64,000 nt of DNA, from the NCBI RefSeq assembly GCF_016907755.1, contig NZ_JAFBCN010000001.1, forward strand, positions 1,674,001 to 1,738,000, given 5' to 3'. The position numbers were made by a program, and so were the translations under genes. The notes beneath the pieces are model-generated. The model made no database searches. It was given only the letters and a program-made list of their open reading frames with translations, and was not told where the DNA came from. This DNA is from Cellulosimicrobium cellulans (lineage in GTDB: Bacteria > Actinomycetota > Actinomycetes > Actinomycetales > Cellulomonadaceae). Positions 7,873-17,057 of the stretch are shown here, in pieces. Position 1 is the first letter of the stretch, and each line of letters begins with the position of its first letter.

Positions 7873-8694
7873 GTGACGAGTGACGACCCCCTGCGGACGG
7901 CGTGGCCGCCGGTCGTCCTCGTGCACGGCTCGCGGACGTCGCGGTCGATGTGGCGCGACCAGCTCGCGGCGCTGCGTCGCGCCGGGGTCGACGCGGCGGC
8001 CGTGGACCTGCCGGGGCACGGGGCGCGGCGGGGTGAGGCGTTCACCCTGGACGGTGCCGTGGAGGCCGTCGCCGCCGGGATCGACGACGTGGGTGGGCGC
8101 GCGCTCGTCGTCGGCCTGTCGCTCGGCGGCTACGTCGCGATCGAGGCCCGCGCGCGGCACCCGGAGCGCGTCGTCGGCCTCGTGGCCGCCGCCTGCTCGA
8201 CGCCGCCCGCCACGCGCCTGCGCGGGGGCTGGCTCCTCGTCGCCCGCGGCATCGAGCGGCTCCCGGACGGGGGAGCGGGACTGAACCAGGCGCTCGTCGA
8301 CCGGGCGCTCACGCCCCAGGGAGCGGCCGACCTCGGCGCCGGCGGGTACGCGCTCGACGTGATGAGCGCGATCCTGCGCGAGGTCGAGGGGGTCGATCCC
8401 GTGGCGGCCCTCGCCGTCACGGACTCGCCCGTGTGGCTGGTCAACGGCCGATGGGACCACTTCCGGTTCGGGGAGCGCGGGTTCGTCGAGGCGGCACGGC
8501 GCGGGGGAGCGCCCGCGCGGCTCGTGGTGATCCCGGGCGCCCGGCACCTCGTGAGCCTCGACGCGCCGGTCGCGTTCAACCGCGTCCTGCTCGACGCCCA
8601 CCGCACGGTCGCCGGGGCCTGCGCGAGGGCCGCGGACGCCGTCGACGCGCGTCCCGCGGCCGCGACGCGCGAGGGCCACGTGCTCGGCCGCTGA
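7873..8694 (+). CDS. Alpha/beta-fold hydrolase
   Basis: This is a 273-residue soluble hydrolase of unknown substrate. The oxyanion strand reads [15 protein letters not shown]. The nucleophile elbow is GLSLGG with Ser83. A candidate acid lies in NGRWDHF and the catalytic His in [11 protein letters not shown], so the triad looks complete. The [20 protein letters not shown] segment resembles esterase/lipase-like members of the family. GTG at 7873 is chosen because a TANNNT box lies six bases upstream. The gene is convergent with the kinase gene at 8701. Confidence 0.85.
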   Translation: MTSDDPLRTAWPPVVLVHGSRTSRSMWRDQLAALRRAGVDAAAVDLPGHGARRGEAFTLDGAVEAVAAGIDDVGGRALVVGLSLGGYVAIEARARHPERVVGLVAAACSTPPATRLRGGWLLVARGIERLPDGGAGLNQALVDRALTPQGAADLGAGGYALDVMSAILREVEGVDPVAALAVTDSPVWLVNGRWDHFRFGERGFVEAARRGGAPARLVVIPGARHLVSLDAPVAFNRVLLDAHRTVAGACARAADAVDARPAAATREGHVLGR

Positions 8695-8700
8695 GCGCCC

Positions 8701-9471
8701 TCAGGCCGGCGGCAGGTCCCAGGCGCGCGCCCCGCCGACGAGCGCCGCGGAGTTGGGCACGACCACGACGTCGTCGCCGAGGCGGTCGAGGACGCTCGGG
8801 GTGATCTGCCGCGAGTTCCCGCCGCCCAGGTACAGCCGGTCCCACCAGAAGACGGGTCGCAGGCCCTCGACGACCGCGAGCACGCGCCGCGACCACAGCC
8901 CGTTGCCGAGCCGGCGCCGCTCGGGCTCGCCGACGTACTCGTCGTAGGTGGTTCCCCGGCGCACGGGTGCGCGCGACCACTCGAGGTGCGGCGCGAGCCG
9001 CCCGCCGTGGAAGAGCGCCGAGCCCAGCCCGGTCCCGAGCGTCAGCACGAGCTCGAGCCCGGACGCCGCCACGACGCCCGCGCCGTGCACCTCGGCGTCG
9101 TTGAGCACGAGCGCGGGCACGCCGAGCCGCTGGGCGACGGCCGCCTGGACGTCGAAGCTCGTCCACGCCTCGACGAGGGCCGGGTCCACCCGCGAGCGAG
9201 GGCCGTTGCGGGTCACGTAGTGCGGGGTGTGCACGACGACCCCGCGCCGGACCATGCCGGGCATGCCGACGGTGGCCCGGTCGGCGGGGGGCAGCGTGGA
9301 CGCGATCTCCGCGATCGTCTCGACGAGCAGCTCGGGGGGCAGCGGGTAGGGCGTCGGCACGCGGACGGCGGCGGCGTGCGCGGTGCCCGACGCGTCGAGC
9401 ACGTTCGCCTTGATCCCGCCGCCGCCGCAGTCCACGGCGAGGGTGCGGACGTCTGCGCGGTCGCCGGTCAT
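8701..9471 (-). CDS. ROK-family kinase related to polyphosphate glucokinase
   Basis: The 256-residue protein has the sugar-kinase phosphate-1 motif (DCGGGGIKANVLD), an ND pair where the catalytic Asp is expected (LVLNDAEVHGAG) and the phosphate-2 motif LTLGTGLGSALF. These and the DRLYLGGGNS segment match actinobacterial polyphosphate glucokinases. I cannot see a decisive polyphosphate-binding signature, so the phosphoryl donor is uncertain. The GGSG usual in the first loop is GGGG here. ATG at 9471 follows a -10-like TACGCT by seven bases. It is divergent from truA. Confidence 0.75.
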   Translation of the reverse strand: MTGDRADVRTLAVDCGGGGIKANVLDASGTAHAAAVRVPTPYPLPPELLVETIAEIASTLPPADRATVGMPGMVRRGVVVHTPHYVTRNGPRSRVDPALVEAWTSFDVQAAVAQRLGVPALVLNDAEVHGAGVVAASGLELVLTLGTGLGSALFHGGRLAPHLEWSRAPVRRGTTYDEYVGEPERRRLGNGLWSRRVLAVVEGLRPVFWWDRLYLGGGNSRQITPSVLDRLGDDVVVVPNSAALVGGARAWDLPPA

Positions 9472-9478
9472 GGGCGGC

Positions 9479-9525
9479 AGCGTAGGCACGACGGAGCGCG
9501 CACCGCACGGCCGGGCGACTACCGT
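9479..9525. promoter_or_regulatory. Back-to-back -10 boxes for the ROK gene and truA
   Basis: On the minus strand TACGCT (9484 to 9479) precedes ATG 9471 by seven bases. On the plus strand TACCGT (9520-9525) precedes GTG 9534 by eight. The 62-base interval thus seems to hold two divergent leaderless promoters. Confidence 0.5.
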
Positions 9526-9533
9526 GAACTCCC

Positions 9534-10478
9534 GTGAGCGACGCCCCGGCCCCCGACGCACCCTCCGACGACCTCGCCTCCGCCGCGCGGCCCGAGCTGC
9601 CCGACGGCGCCGTGCGGGTCCGCCTCGACCTCGCCTACCAGGGGACGGACTTCGCCGGCTGGGCCCGCCAGCCGGGTCTGCGGACCGTCCAGGGCGCGAT
9701 CGAGGACGGGCTCGCGACGCTCCTGCGCGGTCCGGCGCCGCGCCTGACCGTCGCGGGACGTACGGACGCGGGCGTGCACGCACGCGGGCAGGTCGCGCAC
9801 GTCGACCTCACGCGAGACCAGTGGGAGGCGCTGCCCGGGCGCTCCGACCGGACGCCCGGGGACGCGCTCGTCGCGCGGCTCGGCGGGGTGCTGCCGGGCG
9901 ACGTCGTCGTGCACCGCGCGGCTCCGGCCGCGGCCGGGTTCGACGCCCGCTTCTCGGCCCTGCACCGCGCGTACACCTACCGGGTGGCGGACGACCCGGC
10001 GCAGCGCGACCCGCTGCGGCGCGGGTGGGTCCTGTGGAACCGCCGCCCGCTCGACGTCGCCGCGATGGACTCCGCGGTCCGGCCGCTCCTCGGGGTGCGC
10101 GACTTCGCGGCGTTCTGCAAGCCGCGCCCCGGGGCGACGACGATCCGCGAGCTCCAGCGCCTGTCGTGGTCGCGGCCCGTCGACGGGCCCGACGCCGGCC
10201 TCGTCGTGGCGCACGTCCGCGCGGACGCGTTCTGCCACAACATGGTGCGCGCGCTCGTCGGCGCGTCGCTCGCGGTGGGGGAGGGGCGGCGCGACGTCGC
10301 CTGGCCCGCGCAGCTCCTCGCGAGCCGACGGCGGGACGCGGGGGCCGGCGTCGTGCCCGCCCACGGGCTGGTGCTCGAGGGGGTCACGTACCCGCCGGAC
10401 GACGAGCTCGCCGAGCGCGCCGAACGGATCCGTGCGGTGCGCAACGAGGAGGACGTCTGGGACGGCGGCGCCTCCTGA
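9534..10478 (+). CDS. truA: tRNA pseudouridine(38-40) synthase TruA
   Basis: TruA isomerises uridines 38-40 in the tRNA anticodon stem. The catalytic motif GRTDAGVHARGQ is present with Asp78, along with the substrate-loop motif RAYTYRV and the C-terminal FCHNMVRALVG. At 314 residues it is slightly longer than average owing to a roughly 25-residue acidic N-terminus and short insertions. The GTG start at 9534 has a TACCGT box eight bases upstream. It is convergent with the DUF5709 gene, 16 bases apart. Confidence 0.95.
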   Translation: MSDAPAPDAPSDDLASAARPELPDGAVRVRLDLAYQGTDFAGWARQPGLRTVQGAIEDGLATLLRGPAPRLTVAGRTDAGVHARGQVAHVDLTRDQWEALPGRSDRTPGDALVARLGGVLPGDVVVHRAAPAAAGFDARFSALHRAYTYRVADDPAQRDPLRRGWVLWNRRPLDVAAMDSAVRPLLGVRDFAAFCKPRPGATTIRELQRLSWSRPVDGPDAGLVVAHVRADAFCHNMVRALVGASLAVGEGRRDVAWPAQLLASRRRDAGAGVVPAHGLVLEGVTYPPDDELAERAERIRAVRNEEDVWDGGAS

Positions 10479-10494
10479 CCGTGCGGCGGCCCTC

Positions 10495-10896
10495 TCAGGG
10501 CTCCTCGACGACGTGCACGGCCGCCTCCTCGGCGCCCGCGGCGCCCCCGGAGATGCCCTCGTCGTCGGCGTAGGTGTCGTTCTGGCGCCCGTCGAGCGCG
10601 TCCGGGTCCGCGACGAGGCGGCCCGAGCGGGTCTGGTCCGGCCGGTCGAGCGGGTCGCGGTCCCAGTCCTCCGGCTCCTCCTCGGCCAGGCGCTGGTCGA
10701 GCGTCTCGCCGTGCACCTCTTCCCACGGCGTCTCGCCGTAGTGGTTCTTCCGGGGGCGGTCGGGCGGGGAGTAGCCCTCGTCGAGCACGTCGTCGACGCC
10801 GCGGTCGAGCAGCGTGTCCTCGGCCTGGAGCTGGTCGTTGTCGCCCTCGGCGCCGGTCTCCGGGTCCGGGCTGGTGCCGGTGGTGTCTTCGCTCAT
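10495..10896 (-). CDS. DUF5709 family protein
   Basis: This is a 133-residue, strongly acidic, Cys-free protein. The core LDEGYSPPDRPR, then ETPWEEVHGETLDQRLAEEE and the DWDRDPLDRPDQTRSGRLV region match the actinobacterial DUF5709 family. Its function is unknown. There is no signal peptide or membrane segment. ATG at 10896 has no strong Shine-Dalgarno. It is divergent from the DUF937 gene, 135 bases away. Confidence 0.85.
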   Translation of the reverse strand: MSEDTTGTSPDPETGAEGDNDQLQAEDTLLDRGVDDVLDEGYSPPDRPRKNHYGETPWEEVHGETLDQRLAEEEPEDWDRDPLDRPDQTRSGRLVADPDALDGRQNDTYADDEGISGGAAGAEEAAVHVVEEP

Positions 10897-11031
10897 GCGT
10901 CCACAGTGGCACCTCGTGCGGTCGGGCGCAGCATCTGCACCCGGACCTGCACCGACGCGCCGCCGGCGATACCGTGGGACGGGCCGCGCGTCGCGGCCGC
11001 CCGCGAACGAGCCCGAGAACCGAGGACCATC

Positions 11032-11595
11032 ATGGCCGGCGTCGACGACATCCTGTCCACCATCCCGCTCGACCAGCTCGCCGGTCGGCTCGGCGTCGAC
11101 GAGGCGACGGCGCAGCAGGCCGTGGGCGCGGCGCTCCCTGCGCTGCTCGGTGGGCTCCAGGCCAACGCGCAGGACCCGGCCGGCGCGGCGTCGCTCGGCA
11201 AGGCGCTCACGCAGCACGACCCGTCGCTCGTGGAGGGCGGGGTGAACCTCGACGACGTGGACACGGCCGACGGCGAGAAGATCGTCCGCCACGTCTTCGG
11301 GTCGAACGAGGAGGCCGTCGTCGCGCAGCTCGCCGACTCGACGGGCACGCAGCAGGGCCTGCTCTCGAAGGTCCTGCCCGCGCTCGCGCCGATCGCGCTT
11401 GCGTTCCTCGCGAAGCAGCTCGGCGGCAAGGACGCCGGCGCGGGCTCGTCCTCGGCGGCCCCGGAGAGCGCGGGCGGCGGCGGCCTGGGCGACCTGCTCG
11501 GCGGTCTGCTGGGCGGCGGCTCGGGCGGGTCCGGGGGTGGCCTCGGGGACCTGCTGGGCGGACTCGGTGGTCTCCTCGGGGGCGGCCGGCGCTGA
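11032..11595 (+). CDS. DUF937 domain protein
   Basis: The 187-residue protein opens with MAGVDDILSTIPLDQLAGRL, a DUF937 (YidB-like) sequence, and a helical domain spans roughly residues 10-130. The last 50 residues are a glycine-rich low-complexity tail of repeated GLGDLLGGLLGG units. The family has no settled function. There is no signal peptide. ATG at 11032 lies behind GAACCGAGGACC. It is a single gene between DUF5709 (divergent) and the ABC-F gene. Confidence 0.85.
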   Translation: MAGVDDILSTIPLDQLAGRLGVDEATAQQAVGAALPALLGGLQANAQDPAGAASLGKALTQHDPSLVEGGVNLDDVDTADGEKIVRHVFGSNEEAVVAQLADSTGTQQGLLSKVLPALAPIALAFLAKQLGGKDAGAGSSSAAPESAGGGGLGDLLGGLLGGGSGGSGGGLGDLLGGLGGLLGGGRR

Positions 11596-11704
11596 ACCCG
11601 GGGCCGATGGCGGCTGTCCCGGCCGGGGGCGCGCCCGCACCGAAGGGACGGGGTCGCGCGGAATCCGCGTGACCCGGCAGGCCCGCCCGGGGGACCATGT
11701 CCCT

Positions 11705-13399
11705 GTGGGACACCTCGACCTCAGCGACGTCACGTATCACCTGCCCGACGGCCGCACGCTCCTGGACGGCGTGAGCCTGCGCGTCGCGGACGGCGCGCGG
11801 GTCGCCCTCGTGGGACCGAACGGCGTCGGCAAGTCGACGCTCCTGCGCATCGTGACGGGCGACGTCGCGCCGCACGGCGGGGCGGTCGTGCGCAGCGGCG
11901 GCCTCGGGGTCATGCGGCAGGACGTGGGGCGCATCGACGACGACCGCACCGTGCGCGACCTGCTCGTGGAGCTCGCGCCCGCCGCGGTGCGGGACGCGGC
12001 GGTCGAGCTCGCCGCGGCCGAGCACGACATCATGCTGGTCGACGACGAGCCCGCCCAGCTCCGGTACGCGCAGGCGCTCGTCGACTGGGCCGACGTCGGG
12101 GGCTACGACGCCGAGACGGCGTGGGACGAGGTGACCGACGAGGTCTTGTCCGTCCCGTTCGAGAAGGCGCAGTGGCGCGACGTGCGCACGCTGTCCGGCG
12201 GTGAGCAGAAGCGTCTGGCGCTCACGGCGCTGCTCCGCGGGCCCGAGGAGGTCCTGCTGCTCGACGAGCCGGACAACCACCTCGACGTGCCGACGAAGCG
12301 CTGGCTCGAGGAGCGGCTCGTCGCGTCGCCCAAGACGGTCCTCTACGTCTCGCACGACCGCGAGCTGCTGTCCCGCACGGCGACGCAGGTCGCGACGCTC
12401 GAGCCGACGCCGGGCGGCGGGACCGTCTGGGTGCACGGCGGCGGGTTCGCGACCTACGCGCAGGCGCGCGCCGACCGGCGCGAGCGCCTGGCCGAGCTCG
12501 CGCGGCGGTGGGACGAGGAGCACGCGAAGCTCCGCGAGCTGGTGCTCACCCTCAAGACGAAGGCGGCCTTCAACGACGGGCTCGCGAGCCGGTACCAGGC
12601 CGCGCGCACGCGCCTGCGGAAGTTCGAGGAGGCGGGGCGTCCCGAGGTGCTCGCGCGCGAGCAGCGCGTCACCGTGCGGCTCGCGGGCGGTCGCACCGCG
12701 AAGCGTGCCGTGACGTGCCAGGCGCTCGAGCTGACCGGGCTCATGCGGCCGTTCGACCTCGAGGTGTTCTTCGGGGAGCGCGTCGCGGTGCTGGGCTCCA
12801 ACGGGTCGGGCAAGTCGCACTTCCTGCGGCTCCTCGCCGCCGGCGGGAGCGACCCCGAGCCCGGGGTGGTGCCCGACGCCGCGACGTCCGACGGGGTCCG
12901 GCCCGACCCCGTGGCGCACACGGGTCGCGCGGTGCTCGGCTCCCGGGTCCGGCCGGGCTGGTTCGCGCAGAACCACGACCACCCGGAGCTGCGTGGGCGC
13001 ACCCTCCTGGAGATCCTCCACCGGGGAGACGGGCATCGGGCCGGGATGGGACGCGAGGGCGCGAGCCGCGCGCTCGACCGGTACGAGCTGGTCGGCCAGG
13101 CGGAGCAGCGCTTCGAGACGCTCTCGGGCGGGCAGCAGGCGCGGTTCCAGATCCTCCTGCTCGAGCTCGACGGCGCGACCCTGCTCCTGCTCGACGAGCC
13201 GACGGACAACCTCGACCTGCACTCGGCGGAGGCGCTCGAGACCGGCCTCGCCGCGTTCGAGGGCACCGTGCTCGCGGTGACGCACGACCGGTGGTTCGCG
13301 CGCGGGTTCGACCGGTATCTCGTGTTCCGCGAGGACGGGGAGGTCGTCGAGGCTCCGGAGCCGGTCTGGGACGTCGATCGGGTGCAGCGGGCGCGGTAG
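11705..13399 (+). CDS. ABC-F family ATP-binding protein
   Basis: This 564-residue soluble protein has two ABC domains and no membrane segment, the ABC-F layout of translation factors acting at the ribosomal E site. The first domain has GPNGVGKST (about residues 38-46), LSGGEQKRLAL and LLLDEPDNHLD. The second has GSNGSGKSH, LSGGQQARFQI and LLLDEPTDNLD. The linker between them is Arg/Lys rich. GTG at 11705 gives MGHLDLSDVTYHL and follows CGGGGGACC; an in-frame GTG at 11669 would add 12 residues. Whether it is a housekeeping factor or gives antibiotic protection cannot be told from sequence. Confidence 0.85.
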   Translation: MGHLDLSDVTYHLPDGRTLLDGVSLRVADGARVALVGPNGVGKSTLLRIVTGDVAPHGGAVVRSGGLGVMRQDVGRIDDDRTVRDLLVELAPAAVRDAAVELAAAEHDIMLVDDEPAQLRYAQALVDWADVGGYDAETAWDEVTDEVLSVPFEKAQWRDVRTLSGGEQKRLALTALLRGPEEVLLLDEPDNHLDVPTKRWLEERLVASPKTVLYVSHDRELLSRTATQVATLEPTPGGGTVWVHGGGFATYAQARADRRERLAELARRWDEEHAKLRELVLTLKTKAAFNDGLASRYQAARTRLRKFEEAGRPEVLAREQRVTVRLAGGRTAKRAVTCQALELTGLMRPFDLEVFFGERVAVLGSNGSGKSHFLRLLAAGGSDPEPGVVPDAATSDGVRPDPVAHTGRAVLGSRVRPGWFAQNHDHPELRGRTLLEILHRGDGHRAGMGREGASRALDRYELVGQAEQRFETLSGGQQARFQILLLELDGATLLLLDEPTDNLDLHSAEALETGLAAFEGTVLAVTHDRWFARGFDRYLVFREDGEVVEAPEPVWDVDRVQRAR

Positions 13400-13443
13400 C
13401 CCCGCGTGCGGGGGAGCGCGGCCCGCTCTCCCCCTCGCGTCCC

Positions 13444-13449
13444 TATCCT
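13444..13449 (+). promoter_or_regulatory. Leaderless -10 box of trhO
   Basis: TATCCT ends seven bases before the ATG at 13457. There is no Shine-Dalgarno between them, so the transcript likely starts at or next to the start codon. Confidence 0.5.
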
Positions 13450-13456
13450 GGTGGGC

Positions 13457-14401
13457 ATGGCCGTCCACAAGATCGTGCTCTTCTACGCCTTCACGCCGTT
13501 GCCGGACCCCCGTGCGGTGCAGCTCTGGCAGCGGGCGCTGGGGGAGCGCTGGAACCTCACGGGGCGCGTGATCGTCGCGGAGCACGGGATCAACGCGACG
13601 CTGGGCGGGACGGTCGAGGACCTCAAGCAGTACGTGAAGACGACCCGGCAGTACCCCGGCTTCGCGGACATCGACGTCAAGTGGTCCGACGGCACGGGTC
13701 GGGACTTCCCGCGCCTGTCCGTGAAGGTGCGCCCCGAGCTCGTGGCGTTCGGCGTCCCCGACGAGGTCGTGGTCGACGAGCACGGCGTCGTGGGAGGCGG
13801 GGCCCGGCTGAGCCCCCAGGCCCTGCACGACCTCGTGGCGGAGCGCGGCGACGACGTCGTGATGTTCGACGGCCGGAACGCGTTCGAGGCGGAGATCGGG
13901 CGCTTCCGCGGGGCGGTCGTCCCGGACGTCGCCACGACGCGCGACGTCGTCGCCGAGATCGACTCGGGCCGCTACGACGACCTCAAGCAGCGGCCGGTCG
14001 TCACGTACTGCACCGGGGGCGTGCGGTGCGAGGTGCTGTCCGCGCTCCTGACCGCCCGCGGCTTCGAGGAGGTGTACCAGCTCGACGGCGGCGTCGTGCG
14101 CTACGGCGAGGCGTTCGGGTCGCAGGGGCTGTGGGACGGCTCGCTGTACGTGTTCGACGAGCGCATGCACGTCGAGCTCGGCCCGGGGTCGACCCCGCTC
14201 GGCGCGTGCACGGGATGCGGGGCGGCGACGGCGAAGTACGAGAACTGCGCCGATCCGAGCTGTCGGACGCTGCGCCTGTACTGCCCGGACTGCGTGCACG
14301 TCGCGCGCTCGACGCGATGCGAGACGTGCGTGGCGGAGCGTCCAGCCTCCGGCCTCGCCTCCCGTCCGGCCGCTTTGACCGGTGGGCTGCCTCGCGGGTA
14401 G
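13457..14401 (+). CDS. trhO: tRNA uridine(34) hydroxylase / rhodanese-family protein TrhO
   Basis: TrhO (YceA) hydroxylates U34 of certain tRNAs. The 314-residue protein has the N-terminal acylphosphatase-like UPF0176 domain ([15 protein letters not shown] to about residue 100). The rhodanese domain has catalytic Cys185 in the loop [12 protein letters not shown]-terminal region of paired cysteines follows (CTGCG, CADPSC, CPDC, CETC), probably a zinc site. FDGRN replaces the more usual DxRN at the start of the rhodanese domain. The stop codon at 14399-14401 overlaps the -10 box of the rplM promoter. Confidence 0.92.
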   Translation: MAVHKIVLFYAFTPLPDPRAVQLWQRALGERWNLTGRVIVAEHGINATLGGTVEDLKQYVKTTRQYPGFADIDVKWSDGTGRDFPRLSVKVRPELVAFGVPDEVVVDEHGVVGGGARLSPQALHDLVAERGDDVVMFDGRNAFEAEIGRFRGAVVPDVATTRDVVAEIDSGRYDDLKQRPVVTYCTGGVRCEVLSALLTARGFEEVYQLDGGVVRYGEAFGSQGLWDGSLYVFDERMHVELGPGSTPLGACTGCGAATAKYENCADPSCRTLRLYCPDCVHVARSTRCETCVAERPASGLASRPAALTGGLPRG

Positions 14402-14404
14402 TCT
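14375..14404 (+). promoter_or_regulatory. rplM-rpsI promoter
   Basis: TTGACC (14375-14380), an 18-base spacer and TAGTCT (14399-14404) form the best housekeeping promoter in the window. The -10 overlaps the trhO stop codon. The resulting leader before rplM is about 160 bases. Confidence 0.75.
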
Positions 14405-14571
14405 GGTGAGTCGTTGTGCTCACCTCACGACGCCCGTGTCGCTAGCGCGCCCACTCGCTGCCGGCCAAGGAGCGGGTGTCGAACGAGCCCGCCGCGCAAC
14501 GACCTGCCCTCTCGGCCGCACGCTTCAGCGGCCGAAGAAGACATTCTGAGACAGAAACGAAGGCTACGACC

Positions 14572-15015
14572 GTGCGTACGTACACCCCGAAGCCCGGCGA
14601 CGTCCAGCGCGACTGGTACGTCATCGACGCGACCGACGTCGTCCTGGGCCGCCTGGCCACCCACGTGGCCACCCTGCTGCGCGGCAAGCACAAGCCGACC
14701 TTCGCTCCGCACGTCGACGGCGGTGACTTCGTCATCGTCATCAACGCCGGCAAGGTCGCCCTGAGCGGCAACAAGCGCGAGCAGAAGATGGCCTACAACC
14801 ACTCCGGGTACCCGGGTGGTCTGCGTGCCGTCGCCTACGGCGACCTGCTCGACAAGCACCCCGAGCGTGCTGTGGAGCGGGCCGTCCGCGGCATGCTCCC
14901 CAAGACCACCCTCGGTCGCGCCCAGTTCGGCAAGCTCAAGGTCTACGCGGGTGCCGAGCACCCGCACGCCGCGCAGCAGCCGAAGCCGTTCGAGATCACC
15001 CAGGTCGCGCAGTAA
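14572..15015 (+). CDS. rplM: 50S ribosomal protein uL13
   Basis: This is a 147-residue uL13 of normal length ([20 protein letters not shown], then [23 protein letters not shown] in part and [10 protein letters not shown]). It is an early-assembling large-subunit protein. The GTG start at 14572 is reached after a leader from the promoter at 14375-14404. It is followed after 45 bases by rpsI, the universal rplM-rpsI pair. GAAACGAAGG upstream provides the ribosome-binding site. Confidence 0.97.
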   Translation: MRTYTPKPGDVQRDWYVIDATDVVLGRLATHVATLLRGKHKPTFAPHVDGGDFVIVINAGKVALSGNKREQKMAYNHSGYPGGLRAVAYGDLLDKHPERAVERAVRGMLPKTTLGRAQFGKLKVYAGAEHPHAAQQPKPFEITQVAQ

Positions 15016-15060
15016 TCGCCCCCCGGGCGTAGCGCACAGAGAGACGCGAGGACACCACCC

Positions 15061-15549
15061 GTGGCCGAGACCACCGTCGAGACCGACACCCTGGGCGACG
15101 AGACGCCCAGCACCTACACCTCTGAGTCTGCTGCCCCCACGGGCCGCGGCCAGAGCATCACCGCCCCCGGCCAGGCCCTGGGCCGCCGCAAGGAGGCCGT
15201 CGCGCGCGTGCGCCTCGTCCCCGGCACCGGGCAGTGGAAGATCAACGGGCGCACGCTCGAGGACTACTTCCCGAACAAGGTTCACCAGCAGCTCGTGAAC
15301 TCCCCGCTGAAGCTGGTCGACGTCGAGGGTCGCTTCGACGTCGTCGCCCGCATCAGCGGCGGCGGCACCTCCGGCCAGGCCGGTGCGCTCCGCCTCGGCA
15401 TCGCGCGTGCGCTCAACGCGATCGACGCCGAGCACAACCGCCCCGCGCTGAAGAAGGCCGGCTTCCTCACTCGCGACGCCCGCGTCGTCGAGCGCAAGAA
15501 GGCCGGTCTCAAGAAGGCCCGTAAGGCACCGCAGTACTCCAAGCGCTGA
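15061..15549 (+). CDS. rpsI: 30S ribosomal protein uS9
   Basis: The uS9 core begins near residue 38 ([19 protein letters not shown]) and ends in the invariant basic tail [11 protein letters not shown] that reaches the P-site tRNA. The first ~35 residues are an acidic, Thr/Glu-rich extension ([16 protein letters not shown]) common in actinobacterial uS9 but absent from E. coli. The GTG start at 15061 follows GAGAGACGCGAGGAC. A strong terminator ends the rplM-rpsI unit. Confidence 0.97.
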   Translation: MAETTVETDTLGDETPSTYTSESAAPTGRGQSITAPGQALGRRKEAVARVRLVPGTGQWKINGRTLEDYFPNKVHQQLVNSPLKLVDVEGRFDVVARISGGGTSGQAGALRLGIARALNAIDAEHNRPALKKAGFLTRDARVVERKKAGLKKARKAPQYSKR

Positions 15550-15564
15550 TCCGCGCTGTGCGCT

Positions 15565-15601
15565 CGTCGGCCCCGGTGGACCTCGTCCACCGGGGCCGAC
15601 G
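15565..15601 (+). terminator. rplM-rpsI terminator
   Basis: A 17-bp perfect stem (15565-15581 with 15585-15601) has a 3-base loop. It lies 16 bases after the rpsI stop and is followed by a T-containing GTCGTTTGT. This is a strong intrinsic terminator. Confidence 0.9.
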
Positions 15602-15695
15602 TCGTTTGTGAGGGACGGTGACCAAGCCCGCCGAGGGCGGGGCAGGGCAGGCGGTCGTACGGTCGACGTACGGCCGGGTCGAGGAAGGACTTTCC

Positions 15696-17057
15696 ATGGG
15701 ACGGCTTTTCGGCACCGACGGGGTGCGCGGTCTGGCGAACGGCAACGTGACGGGCGAGCTCGCCCTCGACCTCGGCGTCGCGGCGGCGCGCGTGCTCGCG
15801 AGCGGGCAGGAGGAGGGGCACCGCCCGCGCGCGGTCGTGGGTCGCGACACCCGGGTCTCGGGCGAGTTCCTGGGCGCCGCGCTCATCGCGGGGCTCGCGA
15901 GCGCGGGCGTCGACGTGAAGGACGTGGGCGTGCTGCCGACGCCGGCCGTCGCGTACCTGACGAGCACCATGGACGTCGACTTCGGCGTCGTGATCTCGGC
16001 CTCCCACAACCCGATGCAGGACAACGGGATCAAGTTCCTCGCGCGCGGCGGCGTCAAGCTCGACGACGCGGTCGAGGACCGGATCGAGAGCCTGCTCGGG
16101 CAGGAGTGGCAGCGCCCGACGCACGGCGCGGTCGGCCGGATCTCCCCGGACTCGGGGCGCGCCGGCGGCGCGTACGTCGAGCACCTCATGGCGAGCATCG
16201 GCGCCGACGAGGACCACAAGCCGCTCGCGGGGCTGCGCATCGCGGTCGACTGCGCGAACGGCGCGGCGAGCGACGTCGGTCCCGCGGCGCTGCGCGCGGC
16301 CGGCGCCGACGTCGTCGTCATCAACGCGAGCCCCGACGGCCGCAACATCAACGCCGCGTGCGGGTCGAACCACCCGGAGCAGCTCCAGGCCGTCGTCGTG
16401 GCGTCCGAGGCGGACTTCGGCGTCGCGTTCGACGGCGACGCCGACCGGTGCGTCGCGGTCGACCACGGCGGGACCGTCGTCGACGGGGACCAGATCATGG
16501 GCGTCCTCGCGCTCGCGCTCAAGGAGGAGGGCGCGCTCCCGCACGACACGCTCGTCGTGACGGTCATGAGCAACCTGGGCCTCCTGCTCGCGATGCGCGA
16601 CGCCGGCATCTCGACCGTCCAGACGGCGGTCGGCGACCGGTACGTCCTCGAGGAGATGCGGGCGCACGGGTACGGGCTCGGGGGCGAGCAGTCGGGCCAC
16701 ATCGTGCTGTCGCGCTACGCCACCACCGGAGACGGCGTGCTCACGGCCCTGCAGCTCGCCGCGCGCGTGCGGGCCACGGGGCAGAAGCTCGCCGACCTGG
16801 CGGGCGTCGTGCAGCGCCTCCCGCAGACCCTCCTCAACGTGCCCGGCGTGGACAAGGCGCGCGCGTCGAGCGACGAGGAGCTGCAGGCCGCGGTCGCGGA
16901 CGCGGAGCGGACCCTCGGCGAGACGGGTCGCGTGCTGCTGCGGCCGTCGGGCACCGAGCCGCTCGTGCGCGTCATGGTCGAGGCGGCGACGCAGCAGCAG
17001 GCCGACGCGGTCGCCGCGCGGCTCGCGGGCGTCGTGCGGGACCGGCTCGCGCTGTGA
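15696..17057 (+). CDS. glmM: Phosphoglucosamine mutase
   Basis: GlmM converts glucosamine-6-P to glucosamine-1-P for UDP-GlcNAc and peptidoglycan synthesis. The 453-residue enzyme shows [12 protein letters not shown], the phosphoserine loop ISASHNP with Ser103, the metal site DGDADRC and the C-terminal phosphate-binding RPSGTEP. ATG at 15696 follows GAGGAAGGA. The stop overlaps the def start by four bases (GTGA). Its substrate comes from GlmS, encoded at 22606-24483. Confidence 0.97.
   Translation: MGRLFGTDGVRGLANGNVTGELALDLGVAAARVLASGQEEGHRPRAVVGRDTRVSGEFLGAALIAGLASAGVDVKDVGVLPTPAVAYLTSTMDVDFGVVISASHNPMQDNGIKFLARGGVKLDDAVEDRIESLLGQEWQRPTHGAVGRISPDSGRAGGAYVEHLMASIGADEDHKPLAGLRIAVDCANGAASDVGPAALRAAGADVVVINASPDGRNINAACGSNHPEQLQAVVVASEADFGVAFDGDADRCVAVDHGGTVVDGDQIMGVLALALKEEGALPHDTLVVTVMSNLGLLLAMRDAGISTVQTAVGDRYVLEEMRAHGYGLGGEQSGHIVLSRYATTGDGVLTALQLAARVRATGQKLADLAGVVQRLPQTLLNVPGVDKARASSDEELQAAVADAERTLGETGRVLLRPSGTEPLVRVMVEAATQQQADAVAARLAGVVRDRLAL

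Noticed and set aside
10897-11733. Extension of the DUF5709 frame upstream to 11733
   Set aside because: The extension is antisense to the DUF937 gene and adds a low-complexity Arg/Ala sequence; the conserved start MSEDTTGTSPDPE is at 10896.
13005-13100. Second ABC-F Walker A reading GKSH suspected to be defective
   Set aside because: The G-K-S core with the magnesium-binding Ser is intact; the His is simply the next residue, so no loss of function is implied.
11207-14299. A 1030-codon minus-strand ORF opposite the ABC-F and trhO genes
   Set aside because: It is antisense shadow of two well-recognised plus-strand genes, with His/Arg/Glu-rich composition and no motif.
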